Both the position numbers and the translations under genes were made by a program. DNA of 64,000 bases from the NCBI GenBank assembly GCA_019359445.1, contig JAHHHJ010000007.1:176142-240141 (forward strand), read 5' to 3'. The number at the start of each line of letters is the position of its first letter. The stretch's first letter is position 1. Below the pieces are notes generated by a model, which saw only the letters and a program-made list of their open reading frames with translations, was not told the origin of the DNA and made no database searches. This document shows, in pieces, positions 9,121-18,088 of the stretch. Origin of the DNA: Kastovskya adunca ATA6-11-RM4 (lineage in GTDB: Bacteria > Cyanobacteriota > Cyanobacteriia > Cyanobacteriales > Coleofasciculaceae).

Positions 9121-9312
9121 CGCAAAGATTTTGCGAAATGGTAGGCGGGTGTATTTTCCAACCGTAAACAGCGACTTACAGCATCCTGATCAGCAGGATT
9201 GCTTGAGAACAAAGCGCCATTGCATCTTTACCAAAACTTAGAATATTAAATTCTATTCATCGGAGATAGATAAATAAAACTTGAACATAACTGCCTGGTT
9301 ATGTGATTTACT

Positions 9313-9816
9313 ATGACAGAACAATCCCTTGTCCGTAGACCAATAACCCAATCCACTGACATCCTGGCTCAATTGCAGAGTGGTCAACTGCTTAGGGTTA
9401 GTGGTTGTCGTGGCAATGCTATCATTATTTGCCATCGTCACCATGCAGAGTTAGCAGGCCCTGGTGCTGCTGTTGGTGGTGTTTTTGACATCAATTGTAG
9501 TCGAGTTATTCCAGTCGGAAATATCTCGCTAGTTTATCCAGCATCCCAGAGTGAGCGGCAGAAAGCTTATGCTTTGCGTCAACGGTGGATGCTTTTAACT
9601 CTCCGTGCAATGGAGAGTTATGTGCCATTGCAGCGAGCAAGAAACTTTTTGTGCTTACTGCACAATTATTTTGACCCGCAAACAGTTGAGCAACTATCTG
9701 ATGAGATTCTTGCTCAATTGGTGGGAGTGTTACCAAAAACCATCAGTATGGTACGTCAATCCTATAATTTTCAGCCAGAGAGTAGGCCAAAAGCCCCACA
9801 GCAGGCAAGGCTTTGA
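9313..9816 (+). CDS. Conserved hypothetical protein with a C-terminal helix-turn-helix-like end
   Basis: A 167-residue soluble protein that I cannot assign to a named family. The N-terminal half is beta-rich with 'LQSGQLLRVSGC' and 'HRHHAELAGPG', resembling a small sensing domain. The C-terminal half is helical, and 'LAQLVGVLPKTISMVRQSYN' is shaped like the DNA-reading helix pair of CRP-type regulators, although no cNMP-binding cassette is seen. Start ATG at 9313 lacks an obvious ribosome site. A hairpin with G5/C5 arms follows the stop. It stands alone, so context gives no role. A regulatory function would be inference. Confidence 0.6.
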   Translation: MTEQSLVRRPITQSTDILAQLQSGQLLRVSGCRGNAIIICHRHHAELAGPGAAVGGVFDINCSRVIPVGNISLVYPASQSERQKAYALRQRWMLLTLRAMESYVPLQRARNFLCLLHNYFDPQTVEQLSDEILAQLVGVLPKTISMVRQSYNFQPESRPKAPQQARL

Positions 9817-9836
9817 CCAAGAAGGGAGTATGGAGT

Positions 9837-9866
9837 AGGGGGAATAAATAATCACTTTTTCCCCCT
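9837..9866 (+). terminator. Hairpin after the 9313-9816 gene
   Basis: AGGGGGAA (9837-9844) pairs with TTCCCCCT (9859-9866) about 20 bases after the stop codon. The T-run lies inside the hairpin rather than after it, so terminator function is probable but not certain. Confidence 0.45.
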
Positions 9867-9872
9867 CCTGTG

Positions 9873-10094
9873 TTAGAGACTGTTTCTAAAGTAAGGTTAG
9901 CTGGCTAGGTTGCCTAACGATTGGATAGATCCCCCTTAAGAGATCCCCCCTAGCCCCCCTTAAAAAGGGGGGAAGCCAGAGGAAGCTTCGCTTTTGATAT
10001 TACGGGGGGGAACAAAATCTCTTGAAGTCCCCCTTTTGAAGGGGGATTTAGGGGGATCTCCAGGGATTTACAATTCTTTAGAGACAGCCTCTTA
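9873..10094. mobile_element. MITE-like element with 16-bp terminal inverted repeats and TTA duplication
   Basis: Terminal repeats GAGACTGTTTCTAAAG (9876-9891) and, inverted, GAGGCTGTCTCTAAAG (10076-10091) match at 14 of 16 positions and are flanked on both sides by TTA, a 3-bp duplication of the TNA type seen with the IS427 group of IS5-family elements. The 216-bp interior has no gene. It contains two self-complementary G/C blocks: CCCCCC-TTAAAAA-GGGGGG near 9954-9972 and CCCCC-TTTTGAA-GGGGG near 10029-10045, plus inner arms AGATCCCCC and GGGGGATCT. Non-autonomous; any helper transposase is outside the window. Confidence 0.6.
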
Positions 10095-10102
10095 CATCAG
10101 CA

Positions 10103-10198
10103 TTAAATCAACTTGACTGCCTTGAGTCCAAAAAACAGGGTCAAAGCGACACCTGTGGCACCACCAAGGATTACGAAGTAAGCAATTACTCCAGACAT
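10103..10198 (-). CDS. petL: Cytochrome b6f complex small subunit PetL-like (31 residues)
   Basis: A 31-residue peptide starting MSGVIAYFVIL and ending FFGLKAVKLI, a single hydrophobic helix with a basic C-terminal end. Length, single helix and the FFGL(K/R)xxKL(I/L) ending fit PetL, the peripheral subunit that stabilises the dimeric cytochrome b6f complex of thylakoids. ATG at 10198 follows a GGAG-containing leader (GTGGAGAAAC) on the minus strand. It is divergent from aroB, sharing a 90-bp promoter region, and its stop is only 9 bases from the MITE-like element. Another single-helix photosynthetic peptide is possible, but PetL is the best match. Confidence 0.75.
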   Translation of the reverse strand: MSGVIAYFVILGGATGVALTLFFGLKAVKLI

Positions 10199-10288
10199 TT
10201 ATGTTTCTCCACAAAAACTCATACGAGTCTATTGAAACATCTGGTGGGATAGAATACTGCCCACGGTTGTTGGAAAAGGGTTTTAGTA

Positions 10289-11389
10289 ATGAAGTCTGTA
10301 ATCCGTGTGGATGTACCAGAGCAGTCCTACGATATTGCGTTCGTGACAGGTGGCTTAGATGATTTGGGTGTTTGGATGAGTCGCCTGAAGCTAGGTAAGA
10401 AAGTTTTAGTGGTGTCTAATCCAGTCATTTTCAAACATTATGGGGAAAAAGCGATCGCCGCGTTAAATTTAGTGGGATATGAAGTAGAAAGCTGCATTCT
10501 CCCAGCAGGTGAGCGCTACAAAACCCTCAAAACTCTACAAAAAATCTACGATGTCGCCCTGCAACAGCGCTTAGAACGCTCCTCCACAATAGTTGCCTTG
10601 GGTGGGGGCGTAATTGGCGATATGGCTGGCTTTGCTGCTGCTACCTGGCTACGTGGGATTAACGTTGTACAGGTGCCGACATCGCTACTCGCCATGGTTG
10701 ATTCCTCCGTTGGTGGCAAGACTGGCGTTAATCATCCCCAAGGGAAAAACTTGATTGGTGCGTTTTATCAACCACGATTTGTTTTAGTTGATCCCTCCGT
10801 TTTAAAAACCTTGCCACCACGGGAATTTCGTGCAGGGATGGCAGAGGTAATTAAGTACGGCATTATCTGGGATGCTGAGCTATTTGCCAAGCTGGAAGAG
10901 GCACAGCGTCTCGACCAACTACGTTATGTAAATGAGGAGTTGCTGGAAGCTATTCTCTCTTGCTCCTGCCAAGCGAAAGCCGATGTTGTTAGTAAGGATG
11001 AAAAAGAAACAGGGTTAAGAGCGATTCTGAACTACGGTCACACAATTGGTCATGCCGTGGAAAGTTTGACAGGCTACAAGTTAGTTAATCACGGGGAAGC
11101 GGTTGCAATTGGGATGGTTGCGGCGGGTCAAATTGCGGTGCAACTCCAGATGTGGAAGCCAGAGGACGCCCAACGTCAAGACGCCCTGATTCAGAAAGCG
11201 GCACTACCTACTCAGTTACCCAGTCAGATGGACATCGAAGCAATTCTCGATAGCCTCCAAACGGATAAAAAAGTCGAAGCGGGTAAGGTGCGATTTGTTC
11301 TTCCTACGCAGATTGGTGCGGTAACGATAACTGACCAAGTACCAGCAGATGTGATTCGGCAAGTGCTTCAGCAAATGCAGCCGTCATAA
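10289..11389 (+). CDS. aroB: 3-dehydroquinate synthase
   Basis: Second enzyme of the shikimate pathway, converting DAHP to 3-dehydroquinate with NAD+ and a divalent metal. At 366 residues it is full length. Family marks include GERYKTLKT near residue 75, the NAD-binding [13 protein letters not shown] near 105, the substrate loop [19 protein letters not shown] near 130-148, and the metal-ligand motif [11 protein letters not shown] near 250. ATG at 10289 is preceded by AAGGG. It is a lone gene, divergent from petL and followed by about 600 bp of non-coding DNA before secA. Confidence 0.97.
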   Translation: MKSVIRVDVPEQSYDIAFVTGGLDDLGVWMSRLKLGKKVLVVSNPVIFKHYGEKAIAALNLVGYEVESCILPAGERYKTLKTLQKIYDVALQQRLERSSTIVALGGGVIGDMAGFAAATWLRGINVVQVPTSLLAMVDSSVGGKTGVNHPQGKNLIGAFYQPRFVLVDPSVLKTLPPREFRAGMAEVIKYGIIWDAELFAKLEEAQRLDQLRYVNEELLEAILSCSCQAKADVVSKDEKETGLRAILNYGHTIGHAVESLTGYKLVNHGEAVAIGMVAAGQIAVQLQMWKPEDAQRQDALIQKAALPTQLPSQMDIEAILDSLQTDKKVEAGKVRFVLPTQIGAVTITDQVPADVIRQVLQQMQPS

Positions 11390-11998
11390 ATTTGCAGAAG
11401 CTTGAGCAAGGGTAAACAGTTGGTTAGCCATTGACTCAAGCTGTAGAGTACGCCTGTAATATCTGCTCCACTACTTGCTCTGTAAACTGCTCTACTTAAA
11501 TATCACCCAGGAATTAGGTTGCAACTGCCCGTTTTCCTGAAACTACTAAAATAACTACTACTTTAGAGGGATGCCGATTTGCCTACATAAATTATTAGGG
11601 GGCTTGATGATAATATTTAGTACAAGCGGCAGTATCCGTAAGTGTAGTGCGATCGCACTTTGCACTCAGTCATCTTTGACAGAACTCTAGCTAAAAGCTC
11701 CGGCATTGCTCCCAGAAATTAGGTAGAGGGCGAGCAAACCGGAAAAACCTTAGCCATCTAGCTGGAGATAACCGCCTCACTTCTGTCCAAATGCCCGTAC
11801 CGCCTTAGCTAGAGCGAAAGTGATAGGATGAGTATAAAAATGTCCCCTTATAGAGATGGCATTTAATGGTTAACCGTTAAGAACTGGGAACTTTAAAATG
11901 TGTGAAATTTAAAGCATTTTAGTCCCTTCCTCTTAACCCTTAATCGTTTAATCTCTAGACTTAGACTAATCGCGCTCTAGAAATCTTCCCCTCCTGCT
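11390..11998. other. 609-bp intergenic region between aroB and secA, with a long hairpin
   Basis: No gene seen. A GCTTGAG...CTCAAGC inverted repeat at about 11400-11441 may end aroB transcription. A HIP1 site lies near 11650. The last 140 bp holds the structure listed separately at 11860-11951, which would be in the secA leader. Confidence 0.5.
11860..11951 (+). promoter_or_regulatory. Long imperfect hairpin in the secA leader
   Basis: The left arm (ATTTAATGGTTAACCGTTAAG, then GGGA and TAAAATG) is complementary with few mismatches to the right arm (CATTTTA, TCCC, CTTAACCCTTAATCGTTTAAT). The inner part GTTAAG (11876-11881) / CTTAAC (11932-11937) and TAAAATG / CATTTTA pair exactly. It ends about 47 bases upstream of the secA start. 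Confidence 0.45.
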
Positions 11999-14791
11999 AT
12001 GTTTAAAAACTTACTGGGCGACCCCAATACACGCAAGCTCAAAAAATTTCAACCAATAGTTACCGATGTCAACGTTTTGGAAGACGAAATCAAAGCGTTG
12101 AGTGATGAACAACTAAAAAGCAAAACAGTAGAATTTCAACAGCAGTTAGAAAAAGCTACATCAGATCGCGAACGGGAAGAGATACTTGAAGACCTCTTAC
12201 CAGAAGCTTTTGCAGTTGTGCGGGAAGCAGGGTGGCGAGTCTTGGGAATGCGCCACTTTGACGTTCAACTTTTGGGTGGCATTGTCCTGCATAAAGGACA
12301 AATCGCCGAAATGAAAACCGGAGAAGGAAAAACCCTAGTTTCCACCCTCCCAGCTTACCTGAATGCCCTGTCAGGCAAAGGCGTTCACATCGTTACGGTG
12401 AACGACTACCTGGCACGCCGTGACGCTGAGTGGATGGGGCAGGTACACCGCTTCTTGGGCTTGAGTGTTGGGTTAATCCAGCAGGGTATGGGGCCGATGG
12501 AGCGGCAACGCAACTATGCCTGCGATATCACCTACGCCACCAATAGTGAGTTGGGCTTTGACTACCTGCGCGACAACATGGCAACCTCAATGGCGGATGT
12601 CGTGCAACGACCTTTTAACTACTGCGTAATTGACGAAGTAGACTCGGTACTCATTGACGAAGCCCGGACGCCGTTGATTATTTCCGGACAGGTAGAGCGA
12701 CCGACACAAAAGTATCTTAAGGCAGCGGAAATTTCGCGATCGCTACAACCGGAAGAACACTACGAAGTCGATGAAAAAGCCCGCAACGTCCTGATGACTG
12801 ATGAGGGCTTTGCCGAAGCCGAGAAACTTCTGGAAGTTCAGGATTTGTTTGATCCGAACGATCCTTGGGCGCACTACATCTTTAACGCCATCAAAGCCAA
12901 GGAGTTGTTTACCAACGATGTCAACTACATTGTTCGTAACGACGAAGTCGTAATCGTCGATGAATTCACCGGACGGGTATTGCCGGGACGCCGTTGGAGT
13001 GACGGCTTGCACCAAGCAATCGAAGCCAAAGAACGGGTTGACATTCAAAACGAAACCCAAACCCTAGCAACAATTACCTATCAAAACTTCTTTCTGCTGT
13101 ATCCCAAGCTCGCCGGGATGACGGGTACTGCCAAGACGGAAGAATCCGAATTTGAAAAAATCTACAACCTGCAAGTCACCATTATCCCCACCAACCGACC
13201 CTCTGGACGTCGAGACGTACCCGATGTGGTTTACAAGAATGAACCGGGAAAGTGGCAGTCGGTTGCTAACGAATGCGCTGAAATTCACGAAACTGGACGC
13301 CCGATTCTGGTGGGAACGACAAGCGTAGAAAAATCAGAATACCTTTCTAGACTCTTAACAGAGCGCAATGTCCCCCACGAACTGCTGAACGCCCGACCAG
13401 AGAACGTTGAACGGGAATCAGAAATTGTCGCTCAGGCAGGTCGTAAAGGAGCGCTGACGATCGCCACTAACATGGCAGGACGCGGGACAGACATCATTTT
13501 GGGCGGTAACTCCGATTACATGGCACGCCTAAAGATGCGCGAGTACCTCATGCCTAGAATTGTGCAGCCGGAAGCGGAAGATGCCCTCACCCCCATGACC
13601 GTTCCTGGAGCCAGCAAGCGCTCTGGCGGTCAAGGTTTTGCCCCTGGCAAGAAAGCAAAAAGCTGGAAAGCCAGTCCACAAATTTTCCCCATCGATCTGA
13701 GCCGCGAGACTCAACAAAAGCTCAAGGATGCTGTCGATTTTGCAGTACAGGTCTACGGTGAGCGGAGTTTACCGGAGCTAGAAGCAGAAGATAAGATCGC
13801 CGTGGCGACGGAAAATGCCCCAACGGATGATCCCGTAATCCAAAGACTGCGGGAAGTCTACAAGACAATTCGGGAAGAATACGAAGTCTACACAGAGCGC
13901 GAACACGAAGAGGTGATACAACTCGGCGGTTTGCACGTTATGGGTACAGAACGTCATGAATCTCGCCGAATTGACAACCAATTGCGGGGACGCGCCGGAC
14001 GCCAAGGCGACCCAGGTTCAACCAAGTTCTTCCTGAGTTTGGAAGATAACCTATTGCGGATTTTTGGTGGCGATCGCGTTGCCGGATTGATGGAAGCCTT
14101 CAAGGTTGAAGAAGACATGCCCATCGAATCGAAGATGCTGACTCGCTCCTTAGAAGGTGCCCAGAAAAAAGTCGAAACCTTCTACTACGACACTCGCAAA
14201 CAGGTGTTTGAGTACGACGAGGTGATGAATAACCAAAGACGCGCCATCTATGCCGAACGCCGTCGCGTCTTAGAAGGGCTAGACCTCAAAGAACAAGTCA
14301 TCCAGTATGCCGAAAGGACAATGGATGACATTGTTGATGCCTACGTCAACCCTGAGTTACCGCCGGAAGAGTGGAAGCTAGATAAATTGGTGGAGAAGGT
14401 CAAAGAGTTCGTCTACTTACTGCAAGACCTTGAACCCGATCATCTAGATGACATGACCGTGGCGGAAATCAAAATCTTCTTGCACGAAGAAATCCGCAAA
14501 GCCTATGACCTCAAAGAAGCCGAAGTCGATCGCATTCAACCTGGATTGATGCGCCAAGCGGAGCGGTTCTTTATCTTGCAGCAAATTGACACCCTCTGGC
14601 GCGAACATTTGCAGTCTATGGATGCACTACGTGAGTCCGTGGGCTTACGGGGTTACGGACAGAAAGACCCCTTGGTTGAGTACAAACAGGAAGGGTACGA
14701 AACTTTCTTGGAAATGATGATCGACATTCGCCGCAATGTCGTCTACTCCCTGTTCCAGTTCCAACCTCAAGGACAGCCGCAAGCCGTCTAG
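11999..14791 (+). CDS. secA: Preprotein translocase ATPase SecA
   Basis: Motor ATPase driving proteins through SecYEG in the plasma and thylakoid membranes. It has 930 residues. Visible marks are Walker A MKTGEGKT (105-112), [13 protein letters not shown], the DEAD-type [20 protein letters not shown] box (from 211), the second-helicase motif [12 protein letters not shown], and [17 protein letters not shown]. The C-terminus ends PQGQPQAV with no Cys-rich zinc motif, as is usual in cyanobacterial and plastid SecA. An insertion of about 60 residues around positions 515-620, rich in Pro and Glu, is also typical of this lineage. Single gene with its own terminator, and a long structured leader. 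Confidence 0.98.
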   Translation: MFKNLLGDPNTRKLKKFQPIVTDVNVLEDEIKALSDEQLKSKTVEFQQQLEKATSDREREEILEDLLPEAFAVVREAGWRVLGMRHFDVQLLGGIVLHKGQIAEMKTGEGKTLVSTLPAYLNALSGKGVHIVTVNDYLARRDAEWMGQVHRFLGLSVGLIQQGMGPMERQRNYACDITYATNSELGFDYLRDNMATSMADVVQRPFNYCVIDEVDSVLIDEARTPLIISGQVERPTQKYLKAAEISRSLQPEEHYEVDEKARNVLMTDEGFAEAEKLLEVQDLFDPNDPWAHYIFNAIKAKELFTNDVNYIVRNDEVVIVDEFTGRVLPGRRWSDGLHQAIEAKERVDIQNETQTLATITYQNFFLLYPKLAGMTGTAKTEESEFEKIYNLQVTIIPTNRPSGRRDVPDVVYKNEPGKWQSVANECAEIHETGRPILVGTTSVEKSEYLSRLLTERNVPHELLNARPENVERESEIVAQAGRKGALTIATNMAGRGTDIILGGNSDYMARLKMREYLMPRIVQPEAEDALTPMTVPGASKRSGGQGFAPGKKAKSWKASPQIFPIDLSRETQQKLKDAVDFAVQVYGERSLPELEAEDKIAVATENAPTDDPVIQRLREVYKTIREEYEVYTEREHEEVIQLGGLHVMGTERHESRRIDNQLRGRAGRQGDPGSTKFFLSLEDNLLRIFGGDRVAGLMEAFKVEEDMPIESKMLTRSLEGAQKKVETFYYDTRKQVFEYDEVMNNQRRAIYAERRRVLEGLDLKEQVIQYAERTMDDIVDAYVNPELPPEEWKLDKLVEKVKEFVYLLQDLEPDHLDDMTVAEIKIFLHEEIRKAYDLKEAEVDRIQPGLMRQAERFFILQQIDTLWREHLQSMDALRESVGLRGYGQKDPLVEYKQEGYETFLEMMIDIRRNVVYSLFQFQPQGQPQAV

Positions 14792-14810
14792 ATAAGGTAA
14801 AACTTAGAAG

Positions 14811-14852
14811 GAAAAAGATCGAGAATGAAAACCTCTCGATCTTTTTCTTTTT
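14811..14852 (+). terminator. Rho-independent terminator of secA
   Basis: GAAAAAGATCGAGA (14811-14824) pairs perfectly with TCTCGATCTTTTTC (14834-14847) around a 9-base loop, followed by more T residues. Twenty bases after the secA stop. Confidence 0.9.
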
Positions 14853-14930
14853 ATTGCAACGTCTCTACAGGATTGTGGTCAACAATCAATAGGGGGATGA
14901 TAAGTCCGGATTTGGTATCAGTAGCTAATA

Positions 14931-14961
14931 CAGAAGGGGCGCATCCAGTACGCCCCTTCTG
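14931..14961. terminator. Perfect hairpin between secA and the GST gene
   Basis: CAGAAGGGGCG (14931-14941) and CGCCCCTTCTG (14951-14961) form an 11-bp stem with a 9-base loop. It lies just beyond the stop of the convergent minus-strand GST gene and probably ends its transcript. There is no T-run. Confidence 0.55.
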
Positions 14962-14989
14962 CTAAAACGGTGGTGTAGGAAAATTACGA

Positions 14990-15790
14990 CTATTCGATGT
15001 CGATTGAGGTGGGGGCTGAAGAACCTGTTGGTATTGTGGTGGTTGTAGTGGAGGGTTTGCGGAAGTCTAAGTAGAGGCGATCGCGCCAATCAAAAAATGT
15101 TTCGTAAACACTGCTATCCGCCAAGCCTGGAATCCCTTTGCCTTTTAGGGCTTCTGGCAAATCTAGATAGGGGCCAGAGGGAAACTTCAGCACCATACTC
15201 AAACCCGCTACAGCAAAGTCTGCCAGGGTTGGGTGGTCAGTCACCAGGTAAGGGTTATCTAACAGCAGCAAACTCAGGGCTTCTAAGTCTTGCTTCAACC
15301 CATCCATCGCTTCTTTAATCGCATCACTACCGTAGCCGACACCTGCACCAACCAGCTCAAATAGTTCTGAGGGAACGGCACCGACAAGGGTTTTGAGGAA
15401 GTCTGGTGTTGTGTTGGGCAAAATTGCTGTGCGGAAGCGTTGATTTTGGTTTAACGCCCCTACCAAAGCCTTTCTACCCTTCAAACCAATAGATTCATCC
15501 GCCCATTCTTCCATCAGCAGACAAAGCCCCCGTTGTTTAGGGTCAGAGGGGATAATTGGTCTGTCGGGATAGGTGCGTTCTAGGTACATAGCGATCGCTG
15601 TTGAGTCAGCAATGACAGTGTTCCCATCCTTCAACACAGGTACCCGTCGTTGACCAGACAGGCGAAACAGGTCTAACTGTCCGATACCCGGTGTCACCTC
15701 GATTTTACGGTACGCCAATCCCTTGTAATCAAGTATCAGCCGCACTTTCTCCGAGTAGTGCGACAGTTCAAATTGATACAATTCCAACAT
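14990..15790 (-). CDS. Glutathione S-transferase family protein
   Basis: Soluble 266-residue protein. Residues 1-78 form a thioredoxin-fold GST N-domain (LYQFELSHYSEKVRLILDYKGL, then RVPVLKDGNTVIADSTAIAMYLE, where VP and the 'DS' turn contact glutathione). A helical C-domain follows, with the family's late HPTLADFAVAGLS motif near 185. The active-site stretch has Ser/His/Tyr rather than Cys, so conjugating or binding activity is more likely than glutaredoxin-like activity. The tail is low-complexity Thr/Ser (PSTTTTTIPTGSSAPTS). ATG at 15790 has AAGGAG upstream. Substrate is unknown. Confidence 0.85.
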   Translation of the reverse strand: MLELYQFELSHYSEKVRLILDYKGLAYRKIEVTPGIGQLDLFRLSGQRRVPVLKDGNTVIADSTAIAMYLERTYPDRPIIPSDPKQRGLCLLMEEWADESIGLKGRKALVGALNQNQRFRTAILPNTTPDFLKTLVGAVPSELFELVGAGVGYGSDAIKEAMDGLKQDLEALSLLLLDNPYLVTDHPTLADFAVAGLSMVLKFPSGPYLDLPEALKGKGIPGLADSSVYETFFDWRDRLYLDFRKPSTTTTTIPTGSSAPTSIDIE

Positions 15791-16152
15791 TTATAATCTC
15801 CTTACTGCTTTGGGAAAACACTGACAATTTAACGCTTTGGGCCTGTTTTCGCCTAAAAAGGCACTAAATTTGTAAAAAATCTACCCTAAGAATTAAACTC
15901 GTCATTACTTGCTATTAGACAGGTTTCTGTTGTTCAGCTAATATCCCAGCCAAGCTTTTTGTAATCTCAATAATTTAGTAGCTGTAATTTCAGACAAGTG
16001 AGAACTAAAATTTTTAGTTCTATTTCTAACTTGAATCAAGAAAAAATCACAATTTTTATTGAATAGAATAACTGTCCATAAATGAAAAACCCCCACCTTT
16101 GTTGTGGAGGTTTGTTGCCAAGTACTAACTTAGTGAGGCTAAAGTTTTTTAC
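15791..16152. other. 362-bp intergenic region
   Basis: AT-rich DNA upstream of the GST gene and downstream of the GlsB-like gene, both on the minus strand. It holds the terminator listed at 16083-16113 and presumably the GST promoter. Nothing else is visible. Confidence 0.5.
16083..16113 (-). terminator. Rho-independent terminator of the GlsB/YeaQ-like gene
   Basis: On the minus strand AACCTCCAC pairs with GTGGGGGTT (one G-T pair) around a 7-base loop and is followed by TTTTTC. It lies about 40 bases after the stop at 16153. Confidence 0.85.
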
Positions 16153-16422
16153 TTACGCAGCTCTGCGGGTGAACAAGCCCCAGAGGAAGATGAGAATCAT
16201 TGCGCCAATAATAGCAAAAATGATACTGGGGATAGATAAGGTTGCTGCTGTTGCCCCGGCTGTTGTCCCAAATAACAATCCACCGAGGTAGCCACCTAAT
16301 AAAGCACCCAAGATACCTAATCCCATCGTGGCTAGGATACCGCCACCTTGATGACCGGGATAAATGGCTTTAGCAATAGCACCAGCAATCAAACCTAAAA
16401 CGATCCAAGCAAGAATACCCAT
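16153..16422 (-). CDS. GlsB/YeaQ/YmgE-family stress-response membrane protein
   Basis: An 89-residue inner-membrane protein with three hydrophobic segments. The family signature is clear: MGILAWIVLGLIAGAIAKAI at the start, PGHQGGGILATMGLGILGALLGGYLGG in the middle, then an IFAIIGAMILIFLW helix and a short basic end. Usual family length is 80-90. Members are often called transglycosylase-associated and are induced by general stress, but the biochemical role is not known. It has its own terminator and an AT-rich promoter region, so it is monocistronic. Confidence 0.92.
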   Translation of the reverse strand: MGILAWIVLGLIAGAIAKAIYPGHQGGGILATMGLGILGALLGGYLGGLLFGTTAGATAATLSIPSIIFAIIGAMILIFLWGLFTRRAA

Positions 16423-16703
16423 AATTTTTTCTCCGTTTTTTTTGAAAAATTTATTTTTTGTTTCGTTGTATCTACGATATCAATCGCAGCAGAACAAACA
16501 CTCTATCAGAGGGAAGAATCATAGGGTATAGACAAAAACATGAGTTTATTCGGAGGTTTTGGCGGCAGATGAGGGCAGGTTTTTCTTGTATTTTGGTAGT
16601 TTCTTAAGCCCCTAAGTTATTCTTAAAACTAAAGTTACAGCCTGATTAAGCACTACGTCTTTTGGAGGGTAGGGTAGGCAGTACCGTCATATTTTTGCTG
16701 AAG

Positions 16704-17894
16704 ATGAAACTAAGCCTGTGCATGATTGTGAAGAACGAAGTCGCCACGTTGCCACAGACGTTGAACAGCGTCCAAGGCGTTGTAGATGAAGTTGTAGTCT
16801 TAGATACTGGTTCTACTGACAGTACTCCTGCTCGGGCTAAAGAATTGGGGGCTGTGGTTTATCACTTTGAGTGGTGTAATGACTTTGCTCTAGCTCGCAA
16901 TCAAGCCTTGCAATATGTACAGGGCGATTGGGTGTTAGTTTTAGATGCGGATGAGGTGCTAACGCCAGAAATTGTGCCACAACTACGGCAAGCAACCCAG
17001 AGCGATCGCCACTTAGTTATCAATCTCATCCGCCAGGAAGTCGGAGCTTCCCAGTCTCCCTATTCTTTAGTGTCCCGTCTTTTTCGCCGTCACCCAGACC
17101 TTTACTTCTCCCGTCCCTATCACGCGATGGTAGATGACAGCGTACAAGTTCTATTACAGCGAGAACCTCACTGGCAAGTTGTTTCCCTCTCTCCCGTAGC
17201 CATCTTGCACTACGGCTACCAACCCAAAGCGATCGCCGCCCAAGACAAATACACGAGGGCGCGGCTAGCGATGGAAAAATTTTTGGCAAGCCATCCGGAT
17301 GACCCCTATGTATGCAACAAATTAGGGGCACTCTATATCCAAACCGAGCAATTCCCAGAAGGCATCGCCCTGTTAGAACGAGGTCTATTATCCAATCAAG
17401 CCGATGCTCCTGTGTTGTTTGAGTTGCACTACCACTTAGGCAACGCTTACACGCGCCTGCGGGAATTGAACCAAGCAGTCACTCACTACCAAGCTGCCCT
17501 CCAGCAACCGCTCCTCCCTCAGCTCAAACTCGGTGCTTACAATAACTTGGGCAACTTGCTCCTTGGTGCTGGAGATTTGCCGACGGCAAAAATTGTCTAT
17601 GAAACAACATTAAAAATTGACCCCAACTTTGCTGTCGGTCACTACAATCTCGGCATGACGTTGAAAGCATTAGGTGAGTTTGAATCAGCGATCGCTACCT
17701 ACCAGCAAGCGATTCGACTCAACCCCGACTACGCTGAGGCGTATCAAAATCTCGGTGTGGTACTACTCAAACTTGGCAAAGTGCCGGAAAGTTTGGCGGC
17801 ATTTACAAAAGCGATCGCTCTCCACGCCCCACACAACCCCACGGAAGCGCAACGCTTACGTCAGGGACTCCTGGATTTAGGATTTCAGGTGTGA
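16704..17894 (+). CDS. Family 2 glycosyltransferase with C-terminal TPR repeats
   Basis: 396 residues. Residues 1-180 are a GT-A glycosyltransferase of the 'LSLCMIVKNE' type, with VDEVVVLDTGSTDST and the metal-binding DADE (VLVLDADEVLTPE). Residues about 195-396 are tetratricopeptide repeats (for example AVGHYNLGMTLKALGEFESAIATY and PDYAEAYQNLGVVLLKLGK). This architecture is common in cyanobacteria, where the TPR part probably docks partner proteins. The upstream in-frame TTG at 16662 gives a 14-residue extension with no conserved sequence, so ATG 16704 is preferred. Acceptor and sugar are unknown. A three-part repeat element fills the space to the convergent response regulator. Confidence 0.88.
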   Translation: MKLSLCMIVKNEVATLPQTLNSVQGVVDEVVVLDTGSTDSTPARAKELGAVVYHFEWCNDFALARNQALQYVQGDWVLVLDADEVLTPEIVPQLRQATQSDRHLVINLIRQEVGASQSPYSLVSRLFRRHPDLYFSRPYHAMVDDSVQVLLQREPHWQVVSLSPVAILHYGYQPKAIAAQDKYTRARLAMEKFLASHPDDPYVCNKLGALYIQTEQFPEGIALLERGLLSNQADAPVLFELHYHLGNAYTRLRELNQAVTHYQAALQQPLLPQLKLGAYNNLGNLLLGAGDLPTAKIVYETTLKIDPNFAVGHYNLGMTLKALGEFESAIATYQQAIRLNPDYAEAYQNLGVVLLKLGKVPESLAAFTKAIALHAPHNPTEAQRLRQGLLDLGFQV

Positions 17895-18085
17895 GGCAAG
17901 GGGAGCAGGGGAGCGGGGGTGCAGGGGTGCAGGGGTGCAGAGGAACGGGGGAGCGGGGGTGCAGAGGAGCGGGGGAGAGGAAGAGAACCAATAACCCCTT
18001 TCATCCTTCATCCTTCATACTTCATCCTTCATCCTTCATCCTTTTTCCCCCACTCAGCACTCAGGACTCAGCACTCAGGACTCTC
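17895..18085 (+). repeat. Three-part dispersed repeat, copy 1
   Basis: Plus-strand order: G-rich octamer runs (GGGGAGCA/GGGGTGCA variants), a conserved core with GGAAGAGAACCAATAACCCC starting at 17979, heptamer runs (TTCATCC, TTCATAC), then alternating CTCAGCA/CTCAGGA units. It lies between the convergent glycosyltransferase and response-regulator genes. Copies 2 (26881-27076) and 3 (50703-50940, inverted) share the same order. Confidence 0.9.
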
Positions 18086-18088
18086 TTC

